Source: Blastobasis lacticolella (Eukaryota > Arthropoda > Insecta > Lepidoptera > Blastobasidae). From it: a stretch of DNA of 64,000 nucleotides. The notes beneath the pieces were generated by a model, which worked only from the letters and a program-made list of their open reading frames with translations, was not told the origin of the DNA and searched no databases. The translations under genes and the position numbers were made by a program. This document shows, in pieces, positions 42,357 through 54,800 of the stretch; positions within the stretch are counted from its first letter, which is position 1, and each line of letters begins with the position of its first letter. Location: positions 20,777,622 through 20,841,621 of the forward strand of contig LR990044.1 of the NCBI GenBank assembly GCA_905147135.1, in the 5' to 3' direction.

Positions 42357-45300
42357 TCATATATCCAATTGCTCATCCAGCCGTATGGAATAAGGCACGT
42401 CATGCTCTGTGGTGTAGTTAACAACCGGATTTCTGGAGACGACGTCCTCTATAATCGTTTGCTTGTACTGCATCCATTTTCTCTCCAAGACGAAATGCTC
42501 GAACAACTCCTTCTTTGTTGGTATCTGAGGAAGTAATATCTAGAATAGTATCTAGTAGTATCTGAGTAGGATGGAAGAGGAAGCCTCAATAGCTTGACGA
42601 CAATAGGTCGTCTAGATATATAAGTATTCATCATCGTTCATCATCATTTTTAAATCAAACTACTCCGGGTTGATAGAACACAAATTTTTAGAGACAGCCA
42701 TTGAAAATCGCATAAGTGCGTAATTTATAACCCTGTATTTAAATTAAAAAGCAACACAATTGGTGTGATTTTGAAAGGGTATGTAGGTTGTAAAAGCGAG
42801 CATGGTCGCAATAATGTAGTCAAGCTACTTAAAAAAAAATTTTAAAAAAGAGAGTATTTCTGAGGTGATTGTTAAGCGATTAATTGTTTTGCATGTATTA
42901 AAGTCTGTGTACCTTTGTCTCTAGATAGTGCTGTACTCTAGACCAAATGTTGATGGTGTTCCGCTGGAAGAGCCACACTTTGGGCATTAGGAGGCAGTCC
43001 ACGTCTGTGATCGCCACAATTCTTCGATCGCGCCATTCCTCTTCGAAGCCGAAGGAAGCTCCAGGTAGAAATATACACACCTGAAACGAAACATTATTTC
43101 AGTTATAATAACAACAAATTAATATTCTTAAACAAATCAAAATAAATCATTCACTTGTTTAAATGCGTAAAATTCGGTAACTACGTTCAGGTCCCGCACC
43201 CGTCGGATTCACATTGAATTTCGGGAAAAACTGTAGCTGATGTTACTCGCTGATAATGTAGCTTTCTATAGATGAAATTATTTTTAAGATCGGTTAAGTA
43301 GTTTTTAATATATCCATTACAAGCAAAAATCTTTTCTTATTATAATATTAGTATAGACTGGATGTCATAAGGTGTTAATAGGCTTCCGGGACTGTTCGAG
43401 CTTTCTCAGGATCAACCTCGTTTCGCCATCGGATTGATTTTCCTCTATTACTGGACTTCTTGCCATCCTGTCGTTAGATAAGAAAATTAGTTACTTTTAA
43501 GCTATTAATATCTTACCTGCATGAAGTGAGTTTCAATGTTCTCTGGGATAGCACTGGGTCTGTAATAAAATAATAAAAATATATAACCCTATATGTAATA
43601 CCTATGTTTTTTTAATTGTAATAACCATAACATGTCAGTTTTATTTCAAAACATTGATGAAAGTACTCATATAGGTAGTTTATAAATTCTATATCAAATA
43701 AAAAATAGAACAATTTCGTGTACCTACTTTATATACAGAACAACATGTTAACACAATCATTGTTATGAGATGAGTATGGTTAGATTGTGGTATACCACAA
43801 CCTTTTCATCCTATAGGTTCCTATAAAAATAAATATTCAAGGCTCTACATGCAAATGTGTCTGTATAAAGCCACAAAATTCCATACCACGTCAAAAATAC
43901 AAAAATTTCTCGGAAATTATATCCCTATAGGCGGACTCTTCACACAAGATAAAGTCCTAGCAGAATTAAAAGTATTTACGAACCCCTCTGAAGAATCTTT
44001 TAGCATTTTAATTCCATCCTTCTCTTCTTTGTTTAAATTTGTATCTTTTTCAGCCTCCTTTTCTTTGTCTTTGCTTAAATTTGTAGATTTTTCTGCAGAT
44101 ACGTGACTTTTAGCAGTAATCTTAGTCGCAGTAGTATTTATGCTAACAATTGTCTTATCTTCAGAAGTTTTACTAGGATCTCCACTCTCAGAAGCATTAG
44201 TGCCCAAATTCGTGCTGTTGACATCAGCTTGATCCAATTTTGAAGGCTCGTCATCAGCTTGATCCAATTTTGAAGTCTCGCCATCAGCTTGATCCAGTTT
44301 AGAAGTCTTGTCATCAGTTTGATCTAAAATTTCGGTCCCGGCAACAGATGTCTGATCTGATTTTATTGTTTCAGCTTTCGACGTATTACGTGCTTTTAGT
44401 TTATATGCATCGAAGTATTTTTTGTCGAAATCGGGCTCGTCTTCTTGTGTCACCGGCGGGGGAACCTGTTCATTATCCAAGATTTATAGTATCGCATCAA
44501 AAAAGACATAACACATACATTTCTTTATTTATCAGAGCATCGGTGGCCTATTGCTTAAGGTATCCTACTCAGGCGCAGATTCAGAATTTGGTTGAGGGGT
44601 GGGGCAAAAGTCAAAATTATAGATATGTTATAATTATAGATATTCTGTACTCAATGCGCGAGCGCCCTGAGTTAGAAAAAATTGCTTTTTTTTAGTGGGG
44701 TGAACTATAAATGAGTGATATAAAGTGGAGAGAACAACGAATTTGTTAGCGAGTGGAGCGAGCTCGAGATTTTTGACATTTTGGTCTTAAAAGCTGCGGT
44801 GATCAATGAATGAGCGACCGGAGCGAGCTCGACATTTTTTACGTTCGAAGTTTCAAAAGCTGGAGTGCATTAAATGAATGAGCGAGTGGAGTGAGCTTGT
44901 AATTTGTGATATTTTGGGTTATAAAAGCTTGAGGTGATCATTAAACTAATGAGCAAGCGAAGCGAGCTCACTATTTAAGATATTTTTGGTCTTAACAGCA
45001 ATGGGTGATCCTAACAATAGTAATTTAAGGAAAGCAAGAAATGAGTAACCGCAATGAGCTAGGTGAATGATAAGAAAAGTATCTGAAACCTATGCATGAG
45101 CGAGCGAAGCAACCTCGAAATTTATAACATTTTGGGTCGAAGTTTTTGACATTTTGGCTTAGGTGCTGTGATGATGTGTGATGCTGATCGTAATAAAAGA
45201 CAATAAAAGAAATGATTGAATGAGCAATCGGTGATTGTAAAAATGAATGTTTGAGCGAGCGTAGCAAGCTCGTAATTTTAGGATTTGAAATATTGGTAAA

Positions 45301-48300
45301 TAGTATGACAAAACTGAAGGCAATGAATGAGCGAGAGACGCCAGTTCCAAATTTTTGACATTACTGTTCTAAAAAGTTAGATTGATAAGATTAATAAAAA
45401 AAATTAAGCGACCGCAGCGAGCTTCGAATTTTTGGTCTTTTAGCTCATAAAACTGTGGGGGATTATGAGTCAGAGCCGCGCCTGATCCTACTCCTAAGCG
45501 AGAGGTAGCGGGCTCGAATACCACTGCCGCCATGTACCAATGACTCGTTTCCTGAGTTATGTAAATTAGTTGAATTCTAACCGATGCTCTTACGGTGAGG
45601 GAAAACATCGTGATGAAACCTGCAAATTCAGGCAACTGAGTGTGCAACCATTCTGATCCAATTCCCTGGCAGCAGGGTTACGGAGGTCAGATAGCAATCG
45701 CTCCACTGTAATCCTGTATCATGGTCTAGACGGACCCCGGGCCCTCGCACGGGAGAGCACAACCGGGACATTAATTCCAAGATGATGATGATGAACCAGA
45801 AAGGAAGGAACAATAGACATGAACTTACATAGGGATTATAAAGTCTGTAACGCTTGCTTCCTCGTGAGCCTTTGTATGGAATGACTTGCAAAGTTTCTAT
45901 CATATGGCACTTTCCGGACAAGACGAAATGGATGTAATTGGCGGTTCCGCTACCATCACCTAAGATCGTGGCTCCAGCTTTGAATGCCTTCAACTTTGAG
46001 ACAATGCAGGCTTCACGTTGGGATACCTGTGTGAGTCACCGTATAACGTAATGTTTTAACATATCGCAGTTATTGTTAGACGTTTTCAAAAGCATTGTCC
46101 GGTTCTCACCCTGTTCTAACGATGCAGTAGCATACTGCTTGAAATTTCCGGCTACTTATAAACTAAGGTAAAGCCGAGGAGAATGCTTTTAAAATTTTAG
46201 ATTGAAGTCACATGGCGAAATGTACCTATGAGGGCCCGTTTATACGTCGTCGGTTTGAAATCGCGTACGCGTCGCGTGCATCCTGTCACCGCGTTGTGCC
46301 CGAACAGCCCCTCTAATTCTTATAGATCGATTAAATTGTATTTGGATCACAAAAGGAGCTCAATGGCAGTATGACGCGTTTTTGATATTCTGGTACAAAT
46401 AAAATTGCCATTGAGCTGCGATTGCGATACAATTACAATTCAATCGCGCTAAGTAAATTAGCGAACATGAGGCCCAGGAATCGCGCGTAATACACCATAT
46501 TGACGTGAGTGACTACGCAGGCGCGACGGGACGACTACGTGGGCGCAATGTTCACAAAATATAATCATAAGCTTAATAAATAAAGCTTTCTGTCATTAGT
46601 ATAGGCTCTAAATCCAAAAAAACTTACGCTGCACATTGGCAGGTTATGTTCACTTTTAACAATATGGAACAAGATGAAAGAGTTCTTAAAGAAAGAGGTA
46701 AATATTTTTTTGCGGGATTGGCGACATATGAGTTTTATTCCTGGTATTGCTAATGTCCCATAAATATAGATTAATTTTGTAAGTAGTTTTCTAACTTATG
46801 TGCACTGTCCTATGGAATATGTAGAATGAGATACTATTGTTAAGCAGTTAAAGCTATAATATATATTAAGCTGCTAAAGTGTTGCACGAATGGACGGTCT
46901 ACCAACTGCCAACCGTAAGCACTTGACTATTGGATGAAAATCATCTCCTAAAGCTACTAAGGTTTTATACCTTTCCACCTTTCACACCTTTCTTGAAGGT
47001 AAAAGCCTTACCGGATCAAATGATTCGAAATAGGTGAAGGCTTTCATAGCCTGCTTGATAGTGTCCCATTCTTTCTGCACAGCTTCTTGGAGCACACTTT
47101 TGAAGTCGTCTTTCATCAGCATCAACAGTTCACAGTGACCTATATATTAAAACTTTAATATGAATTTCCTCAAGGTGCGATGCGATGGTAGCTAGGAAAC
47201 TGAAGTTGGAAAAAGTTTGATCGATAAGAAATACGTATTTAAAAATTAGGGTAATGGTGCTAGAAGCCAAAACGCCGAGAAGCGAACGGTTATTGATAAA
47301 ATCATGCCCTACTGCTCATAATGACGTAGAAGATGTGTAGTATCGCCTCGGCTTCGAACAGGTGGTATTCCTATCAAATTATAGATCTAAAACTTCCGCA
47401 TGAATCACTCTGTCTATTAGTGAAAACCTAATGAAAATCCGTTCAGCAGTTTTTGAGTCGCGAACAGACAGACAGACAGACGCGGCGTAAGACTTTGTTT
47501 TATAATATGTAGTAATTATATATAATACGCATTTAGGGATGTTCATTGGCAGCGCCGATCACTTATCATCAGGAATTTGCTTGTTGATTTGCCTCCCTCT
47601 AATAAAATTAAAGCTTTTATTTAGTTTATAACATATGGAGCCTTTATCTTCTATCTAGACACAGGACGTCCCACAGTCACAGACCCCAAAGGTTATCGGT
47701 CCTACGAAAAATGGTTTCTGTTAGTGTCCACACGAAGGTTATAAATTATACATAAATGAATGTCTATTGTTAATTAATACCTGTAAAATAAAAGTTATTT
47801 AGTTATAAGTGCTCAATATTGCCTCCACCGCTCTTTAGATCTCCTTTCAGAGGGTCTAAGGTTGGCTGGAAGAAATCCCATTGTGGGATAAGCCCGCCTT
47901 TGCTTTGTAAAATGATATTTTTCTACCTACTGTATTTCTTTTTAATTGCAATAAAGAGTTTACATACAAGGTTCGAAAGAACGTTTCTCGCTTGCACGAT
48001 TCGGATGTGGAATGAGCTCCCAGTCCCAGTGTTTCCTTTGGACTATGACACGGAATCGTTCAACGCATTGATATGCGCCCCTGGTGTTGCTGATATCCAT
48101 AGTTGGCGATGATCACTTTCCATCAAGTGACCAGCCTTTCTGCTCGCAAATTCTCTGAACCACAGCAATAAATTATGTTCTCTGTCGTTCTCGTTTCGGA
48201 TCATGTTCTTCAGAGAAATACCTAACAAGTGGGTTGGAATACAAGCTAGAATCGATTTGATCGGTTACATTCTCAATTAATTTAAACCTCACAACGTCAA

Positions 48301-51262
48301 AGACAAGAAACTAACCGAACGTAGTACAAGTAGCGGTCCTTGGTATATTATGCAGAAGGGATACTTCCCCGAACATGTTTCCCATCGACATCAGCCCGAC
48401 ATCTATGTTGTTGTACTTATTCAGCATTTCGTCCAGGATCAGTTTGCTGACTACCACTTCTCCAGCCATTATGAAGTATGACGCGTGAGCCTCGTCGTTT
48501 TCTCGGACTATCACACGGCCAGGCCCGTAGTACCTGAAGTAGGTTTTTGCGGCGAAAGCCTTCTTCACAACCTAGCAGAGGAATCAGAGTGGGATGTGAT
48601 TGGAGGAAGACGATGCGGGTGTTAAATGTAAGAAAGGAATGGAATGGGATTTGTACTCAAGGGTTATAAGTAGTAGTTTAAAGATGGTTTAGTAATAATA
48701 TTATAATATTATTTAATTTTATACACAACTTAAATATTCACAACAAAATAATTCTAACAAAAACAAATTTTAACTAAATTACTTACTACTTATCTAAGTA
48801 GCTAAAAATTTATCCCAGCTCCCTTATTTCGGAATAATGCCTAGAAGGCTGGTCGCGTTGTCACGCTGAATGGCGAAGCATATACGCTGACCCAAGTAGA
48901 GGTCAACCTTCTGGTCATTACTAATGTCGACCAGGCACTTGGCTAGTTCCCGACATAAGCAATGTGTGTCTGGTCCCCACGGCCCAAGGGTTTATACGCC
49001 AAATGACACAAATATGTAGTCACCGAGACATGCGTATTTGCGCCGTGTGGTGTTTTCAGCAGAGGCGGCACCGGCCCCTGTTTGACACTTGTTGGAAGAT
49101 GGGCCGACACGAGGGTGTCGATGCATGTAGCATCCCAGACTGAGGCCGCCCCAGTTTCCAGGACATGAGTGTCATTAACGGGTCTTTTTCCGAGAAAAAA
49201 GAAAGATTTGATACGCATACAGTTGAGAAAACTTGTAAAATGCCTGAGTAGATTGTTTAAATTACAACAACTAAATTACAACCTATTCGTTGTAGTTAAA
49301 AGATTACAACTCACGTTAGGATATCGTTTGAAACATTTCAAGCCGCCAATGATGCGATAAATATATCGTTTCTCGGCCTCCGTCCGGTCTTCCGCGGGCT
49401 TATTTAGCAACGCTTTGTCCTGAGAAGTATAGCCGATAAAGTGCAAGTTTGGGAACCACAAAATAAGGTATTATTTATGTATATTGTTAATGAATTTCCA
49501 TAGCAAATCTAAACATGTGTCAACGGTACTCACAGATAGTTTTCCCCTAAATTAATCATTAACTTAATTACCATCGCATCAAATTCTAGTGTATAGCCAT
49601 ATGTACCAATGTATCTTCTATTTATTTACAATCTATTATTTAACGCAAGTCTTAATTTAGCGCAGTCTTAATTTTGTTCTCCGTCGTTTCACTAGGCTCC
49701 GACCTTACAAAATAACCTAGCTACAGCAAGGTTTGCGTTAATGTGCCGGTTGTGCTCTCACGGGCGAGGGCCCAGGGTCCGCCTTAACCATGACCCAGGA
49801 TTTGGCTGATCAGGCAATTGCAGTAGAGCGACCGCCCTCCGTGACCCTGTTTAACAGAGAAACTTGACCAGATTGTATCATGGTTACAGATTCAGACGCC
49901 TGAATGTGCAAGTTTCACCACTATGTTTTTTCTCACCGTAAGAGCATCGGTTACTGTTCAACTAATGTTCATAACTCAGAAAAGAGTCATTGGTATATGG
50001 CGACAGTGAGATAAAACCTCTCACCATTACCACAGAATAAAAAACTAGGTACTTATTAGTAATACTTTACAGTGACACAAACGGACGTGTTAATAATTAG
50101 GCCAAAGACGCTCTCATTAACTACTAACACTAACTAAGATCCAGAAATCCGTCATCATCATCATCAACTCAGCCACATGACGTCCACTGCTGAAACTCTC
50201 TCACAACTTCTCAATCGACTTCTTGCCTCTAGCACAAATCTTCTCACAAACGTTACAAGGTTGCAGACACTAACATGAAAATTCAGCAGGCCCATTTTTG
50301 CCTTGCCTGGCGCCCGCATTGCTTGCTCCACCCTCTTCTTGACGTTGTCGCCACTGTAGGTGTCCACGCTCTCCGCCAGCCAGTAAAGATTGGCCATGAC
50401 CTTGCGCACCAATGCCCGGAACTGGCATTTTGCACGGAACTTCTTGCGCATCAGTTCCTCTATCTGTTATAGATTCGATCGTTTGAGGGGTTATAGAATA
50501 AATATAGAAAACTGTGGGTAACTTTTTCCGTTTTATTGGTTTATCCAGCCAATTCCCTTTTCGCACTATCGTCCCTGTCTTTCGTGGGAAGTCTGTATCA
50601 AAGTCTGTATTTCTACATCTACAATTTTTCTTAGTTTCAAACCCAGCTATCTGTCACTGCTGCAGATGTGTTCCGTTTTGAAGGATGAGGTAGCCAGCGC
50701 AATTACAATGATGAGGCATTTCATCTTTGTCCTCATAGTGAGAATGCACCTGCGGTTTTACATTATTTTGCCTGCAACCTAAATGCATGAATCGTAGATG
50801 TTATGGGCAACAGTTACCTCTTACCACCAGGTGCGCTGTCTGCCCATTTATCAATGAGTAGTACCTATAAAAAAGATTCTGTCGAAACAAAAGTTGCAGT
50901 GGTGAAAACGAGTGCTATGGCAAAGTCTGTTATAAGGCAAAAGCCACTCATTGCCGCAGCAGCACGACTTTTTTTTAAATGGATCTATTAAAGTGTTAGT
51001 CTGAACGAGCCAATGCTCACGTGGCATAACCGGCTATTTAAATTATTAATATAACTTAAATTATTTATTTATTTTATAAAGTAAATAAATGAGTACTAAG
51101 GAAACAACAAAAATGTCTTCAATTAAAAAAAATTCAGTCATCACAGTCATTGGAAAATATAACGGAGATGATTTAATGTCGATGCAGTAGTCGAGTATGG
51201 AGAGTATGAATGGCTTTTCAGTTTAGATTTCGGCTTACATCTTTCTCTTTTGCTGATTGCAT
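42357..51262 (-). CDS. CNBD2: CNBD2-like protein with two cyclic-nucleotide-binding domains
   Basis: Exons in coding order: 51262-51239 (proposed), 50463-50275, 49419-49315, 48571-48316, 47139-47012, 46026-45829, 44465-43984 (3' end uncertain), 43559-43517, 43080-42913 and 42524-42357; about 586 residues. Domain 1 (about 107-225) has YFIMAGEVVVS and a full phosphate-binding cassette, MFGEVSLL with PRTAT, keeping the Glu and Arg that contact cyclic nucleotides. Domain 2 begins in exon 6 (YIHFVLSGKCHMI) and resumes in exons 8-10 (VCIFLPGASFGFEEEWRDRR), with no normal cassette. A charged insertion of about 160 residues with four LDQAD-type repeats splits it. Vertebrate CNBD2 is testis-expressed and binds cAMP; that role is transferred by family only. 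The exon 7 to exon 8 join needs a weak GG/GTTCGT donor to keep frame. Confidence 0.78.
43375..43467 (-). CDS. Possible alternative last exon of the CNBD2-like gene
   Basis: Between exons 8 and 9 the minus strand has an acceptor (TCTAACGACAG) followed by 30 open codons in the right phase (DGKKSSNRGKSIRWRNEVDP, ending TVPEAY) and TAA. An ATTAAA signal (43309-43304) lies 66 bases further on. Spliced after exon 8 (HFMQ) it would end the protein inside domain 2. Chance is not excluded for an open stretch this short. Confidence 0.35.
   Translation of the reverse strand, partial: DGKKSSNRGKSIRWRNEVDPEKARTVPEAY
44220..44340. repeat. Coding 30-bp tandem repeat, four units
   Basis: Units of CATCAGCTTGATCCAATTTT type repeat every 30 bases and encode ten-residue units KLDQADGETS, KLDQADDEPS, KLDQADVNST and a diverged first unit ILDQTDDKTS (about residues 346-385). 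Two units differ by few bases, so expansion was recent. Confidence 0.85.
44565..45440. repeat. Second cluster of GAGCGAGCG-type motifs
   Basis: Starts with CAGGCGCAGATTCAGAATTT. About eleven variants of ATGAGCGAGYGRAGYGAGCT occur at irregular spacing (near 44740, 44810, 44880, 44950, 45096, 45253, 45326, 45405), mostly followed by CGAAATTTTTGACATTTTGG. Lies in the intron between CNBD2-like exons 6 and 7. Confidence 0.7.
45490..45795 (+). mobile_element. SINE-1 copy
   Basis: The head begins within the anticodon arm (CCTAAGCGAGAGGTAGCGGG, CTCGAATACCACTGCCGCC). The body runs to GGGACATTAATTCCAAGATG and ends in GATGATGATGA, 34 bases before the donor of CNBD2-like exon 6. Confidence 0.8.
46225..46560. 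repeat. CG-rich inverted-repeat region
   Basis: CGTCGGTTTGAAATCGCGTA, CGCGTCGCGTGC and the later GACTACGTGGGCGC flank a palindromic centre: CAATGGCAG and TTGCCATTG with AGCTGCGATTGCGATAC. Related blocks (TGACACGTTTTTGGTATTCT) occur at 32180-32220. Probably a decayed MITE family. Confidence 0.5.
47965..48120 (+). pseudogene. LINE ORF2 C-terminal fragment
   Basis: RFERTFLACTIRMWNELPVP and VFPLDYDTESFNALI, then GVADIHSWR and a stop. It is the same family as 20505-20765, shorter and changed after the FPLDYD motif. Confidence 0.75.
48600..49230. other. Intron DNA of the CNBD2-like gene, no exon seen
   Basis: AT-rich 48660-48790, then a GC-richer block (48840-49150) that encodes no recognisable domain on either strand. 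It may be an old LINE remnant: the minus-strand TPHGANTHVSVTTYLCHLAY-like reading is reminiscent of retroelement ORF2 tails, but this is weak. Confidence 0.35.
49730..50020 (-). mobile_element. SINE-1 copy
   Basis: TTGCGTTAATGTGCCGGTTG to GAGTCATTGGTATATGGCGA, with a degraded head. In a CNBD2-like intron. Confidence 0.75.
50650..50860 (-). mobile_element. SINE-4 family copy
   Basis: TGAAGGATGAGGTAGCCAGC, AATTACAATGATGAGGCATT, AGTGAGAATGCACCTGCGGT and GGGCAACAGTTACCTCTTAC are the complement of the family order. Confidence 0.65.
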
Positions 51263-51895
51263 TGTTTCAATAAGTTATTCACTTTTTCTTAAAATTTGAG
51301 TAAATTTGAGCAATTTCAAGTAATTTACACTACGAACTGAATAATGATTCTATAAATAATTAATAATTAGTGCAATCATTTACACAAAATTGTTGTAAAA
51401 CAATGTTAGTTGGCCATGAATGTCATTATCACAGAAGTGGTAGAGGTTATTAATGTAGGTAAAATATTTTTAGTATTTGGTGAAAAAAAAATGTCGGCTT
51501 AGATGTGACGATGAATACTACTTTTATACTTCCTATTAAAATGTTCGTTTTCGTACTATTTACGTAATCGAAAGACGGATATAATGGCTTGTTGAAGGAT
51601 GCTGGAGGCGTCGCGCCATCAATAATATAATTGGTGGTGGTGTTCCTCCATGTAGGCCTTTGTCTAGGCCGGTCCCTTATTGAGGCTTTGAAGCTGGGAT
51701 GATGAAAATGATAATGAATTTCTCTAGCTTTTTTTTAGTTGTAATTTTTTAAAGTAAATACAATTACAAAATTTATTTGATATTTAGAAACATACAATAA
51801 AAGCTACTTGAAGAAAATTATTACTATTTATTTTGTCGTGTAAGACTCCTGTGTTACTGTAGGTATTATCTCCGATTCCTCAAAGGGCAAAGTGA

Positions 51896-54800
51896 TTATT
51901 GGCTCCTTAACTCTAATCGCTTATTCTTTTCAGCAAATTGATCTATCACTGTACAAATAGGTTTCCCAGATCCGACGTGAGAGTTTTCAGTACTGTATGT
52001 ACGTGTTATGCTGGAATCCTCTACGGCATTATTAGTTGGTAGACAAGCAATTGCTCGCTGGTAAGAACTTCTGACATATTCGCTGCTGTTGTCGATTTCA
52101 TCTTCAAGTTGGAACATTTTTGGTGTAAAGTTGTCTCTAACTTCTGTTCTAAAGGATCTGGAAGAGGAAAACGCCAATGACTGATAACGGTTGATAATCT
52201 GATTATTGGGTAGTTTTACAAGATATTTATTACTGACCATACCAAAATATACTAAAGAGATTGGAAAGTTAGCTTACTTAGCAGTACCTATTCAGGCTGA
52301 ATAGAGTGGCCTTTTTAGGTAGAATGCGAGCCAAACGGTTACAACCAATTTGATTGTCAAGACACATTTGTAAACATACTGTAGACTCGGTTCAGGAGCT
52401 ACTATTAGTCTAAGATCCGGGATTATAAAAATATACCCTAATCTGTTAAATAAATGAAATAATTTTTTTAGGCTTATTTCAATGTGATAAATTTATAAAA
52501 TCAACATCTGCACCGTAGGTCTGCTACAATTAATAATAGTTAATTAATTGACAATTAATTAATTTATAATTTTTACCTTCACACTGTAATTACCTGAGCG
52601 AAGCAAAAAGCCAAATATTATAGTGTTTAAAATTTGACGCCGTTTAATATAGCACTTGACTTTTTCAATTAACATGTGAGGGAAACAAGTTAAATTTGTC
52701 TACCTGTTCTTACCTGGCTGCAGGTAAATACAGCAGTCATAGAGATGGGTGCCTAGTACAACAAGGTTTATAATATAAAATATTATAACGGTGGCAGAGG
52801 TTGATTTTATAAATTTATCACATTGAAATAAGACTAAAAAAAATTATTTCATTTATTTAACAGATTAGGGTATATTTTTATAATCCCGGATCTTAGACTA
52901 TATGTAGAATCGTAGCTCCCGAACGGAATACAGATACATAACTCCTCCTAAACAACGCAACGGACTTTGATGCGATTTACCTCATTACTTTGAGAATTTC
53001 TTCCAAAATGTTTATTTTTTCATTAAAGTAATAAAAAGCTGAGATAACTCGAGCGAAGCTGGGACGGGTCGTTATATTACTTGATATTTTAGATATTATT
53101 TAAATAATTTACCCTGGCGCCCATTTCAGCTTGTTATGGGTTATAATTTCTCTCGTGTCCTGTTTGAATACCTGCCTATCGTACATAGACTTCGGCAGGC
53201 TGCGCGGCAACTTCATTTCTGTTTCCGGTTTCGCTCTTCGTACCTGTAAAATAGTATATATAGGCAGGCAGGAATTAGTACCCTAGGGCTATACCCCGAG
53301 GTATTTTTCCTCGTGGGCTTGAAATATATTTAAATTTTTGTCGTCTGTTAAGTGACTACCTAACAGTATGGGCATTTTAAAAAGGAGTCGGGTTTTGGGT
53401 GTAGGAAAACACCGCCAGATAACCAGATCTACCTAATTCCTTGAGATTAAGTCCTAGTTTCGTGTAATAGATATTTCAGGGCCTAACGTGAATTAACTCG
53501 CCTGAGGTCCTGTTGCCAAAATACGTCGTATTGGTCAGAATCAAAATTGACAAGAGCTTATTCGAGGGTGGCACCAACTGGTGAAATACCACAGTTCACA
53601 TTATAACCTGATTTATTAAAGCAATTAAAAGCTGGAAATATCATTATCATTCCAGCTAAAGAACATAGACTTTTACGCGATCCTACCACACAGCTCCGCT
53701 ATTAAGTGTATTTTTTTTCCGTAGCCACATGGTGGCACCTGCATCCATGAGACCTTTATTCTATTCTTATCGTAAATTGTGTTGGCAAAAGTCTCACCCA
53801 GGGAACGTTGGCATACGTATAGAAAGTGATATTATCATTGTTGTTCGACGGTCTTTGCAGTTGCTCCGCGGTGTACGGCCGATGGTACAGTCTGCTGGTG
53901 GTCAGGTAAGGGTCTAGAAGCTTCTCAAATCCCTCGTAGGTGGTGTCCAGCGGCTCCAATTCTTTGTGCCAGCTTGGTTCAACTTTGGGCTGGAATGGGT
54001 TAATTGAGATGTTTCTGAATCTTGGGACATTTTAAATTATATTTTATGACATTTTTATTATTGAAGGTATTTATGAATGTACACTGACATTTTTTATAAA
54101 TTATTGTAATTTGTGATACCTATCTAGGTAATACTTGCACACTGTTAAATAGTATAGGTATGAATCGTCGATGTTACATGCGACCGTTACTGGTTTCAAT
54201 TAGCTGGACTGTCTGTTTATTTATCATTGAGTAGAATAAAAAAATTTTACCAATTTCTTACCTCAGGCAAACTCAGCTGGTGTTTAAACTGGTCCTTGTT
54301 GGTTACAAGTCTTGGTGCTATAGTGGGCACGGTGTACGCGCTGCGCATTTCGGTGGTCCCGTGAGCGTTTGTCAACGGCGGTTGGTGTTCAAGCTGCAAT
54401 GGTATAGCTTATAGCTATTTTCGTTTTAGATTAGGCTTCGATAAAAATAGTCATCTTGGCGTTAATGTCATGTTTGTGCTCTCGCGCAAGAGGGCCCGGG
54501 GTCCGCCTTGACCTTGCTCCAGGATTTGGCAGACAGGTAATTATAGTAGAGCAACTGCCATCTGACCTCCATGACCCTGCTACCAGATCAGGATGGATGA
54601 ATCAGGGTTCATTCAGGAATTCAGGATTGATTCAGTCGCCTGAAGGTTTTATCACGATGTTTTCTCTCACCGTAAGAGCATCAGTGGTAATATTCCCTTA
54701 ACTGTAGTTTGTGGCAGTCGATACTCTCTATCTGTCAAGCCTTCCCGAATTCGTACTAAGTATGAGGCCAAACAATAATGCTCAATGCTTGGAATTACAA

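Noticed and set aside
50270..50566. 98-codon minus-strand reading frame overlapping the CNBD2-like exon
   Set aside because: Other frame of a confirmed exon; the composition and splice sites support the KKFRAKCQFRALV frame.
42357..51262. Regulatory subunit of protein kinase A
   Set aside because: No dimerisation/docking or inhibitor segment is seen, and the second domain lacks the binding cassette.
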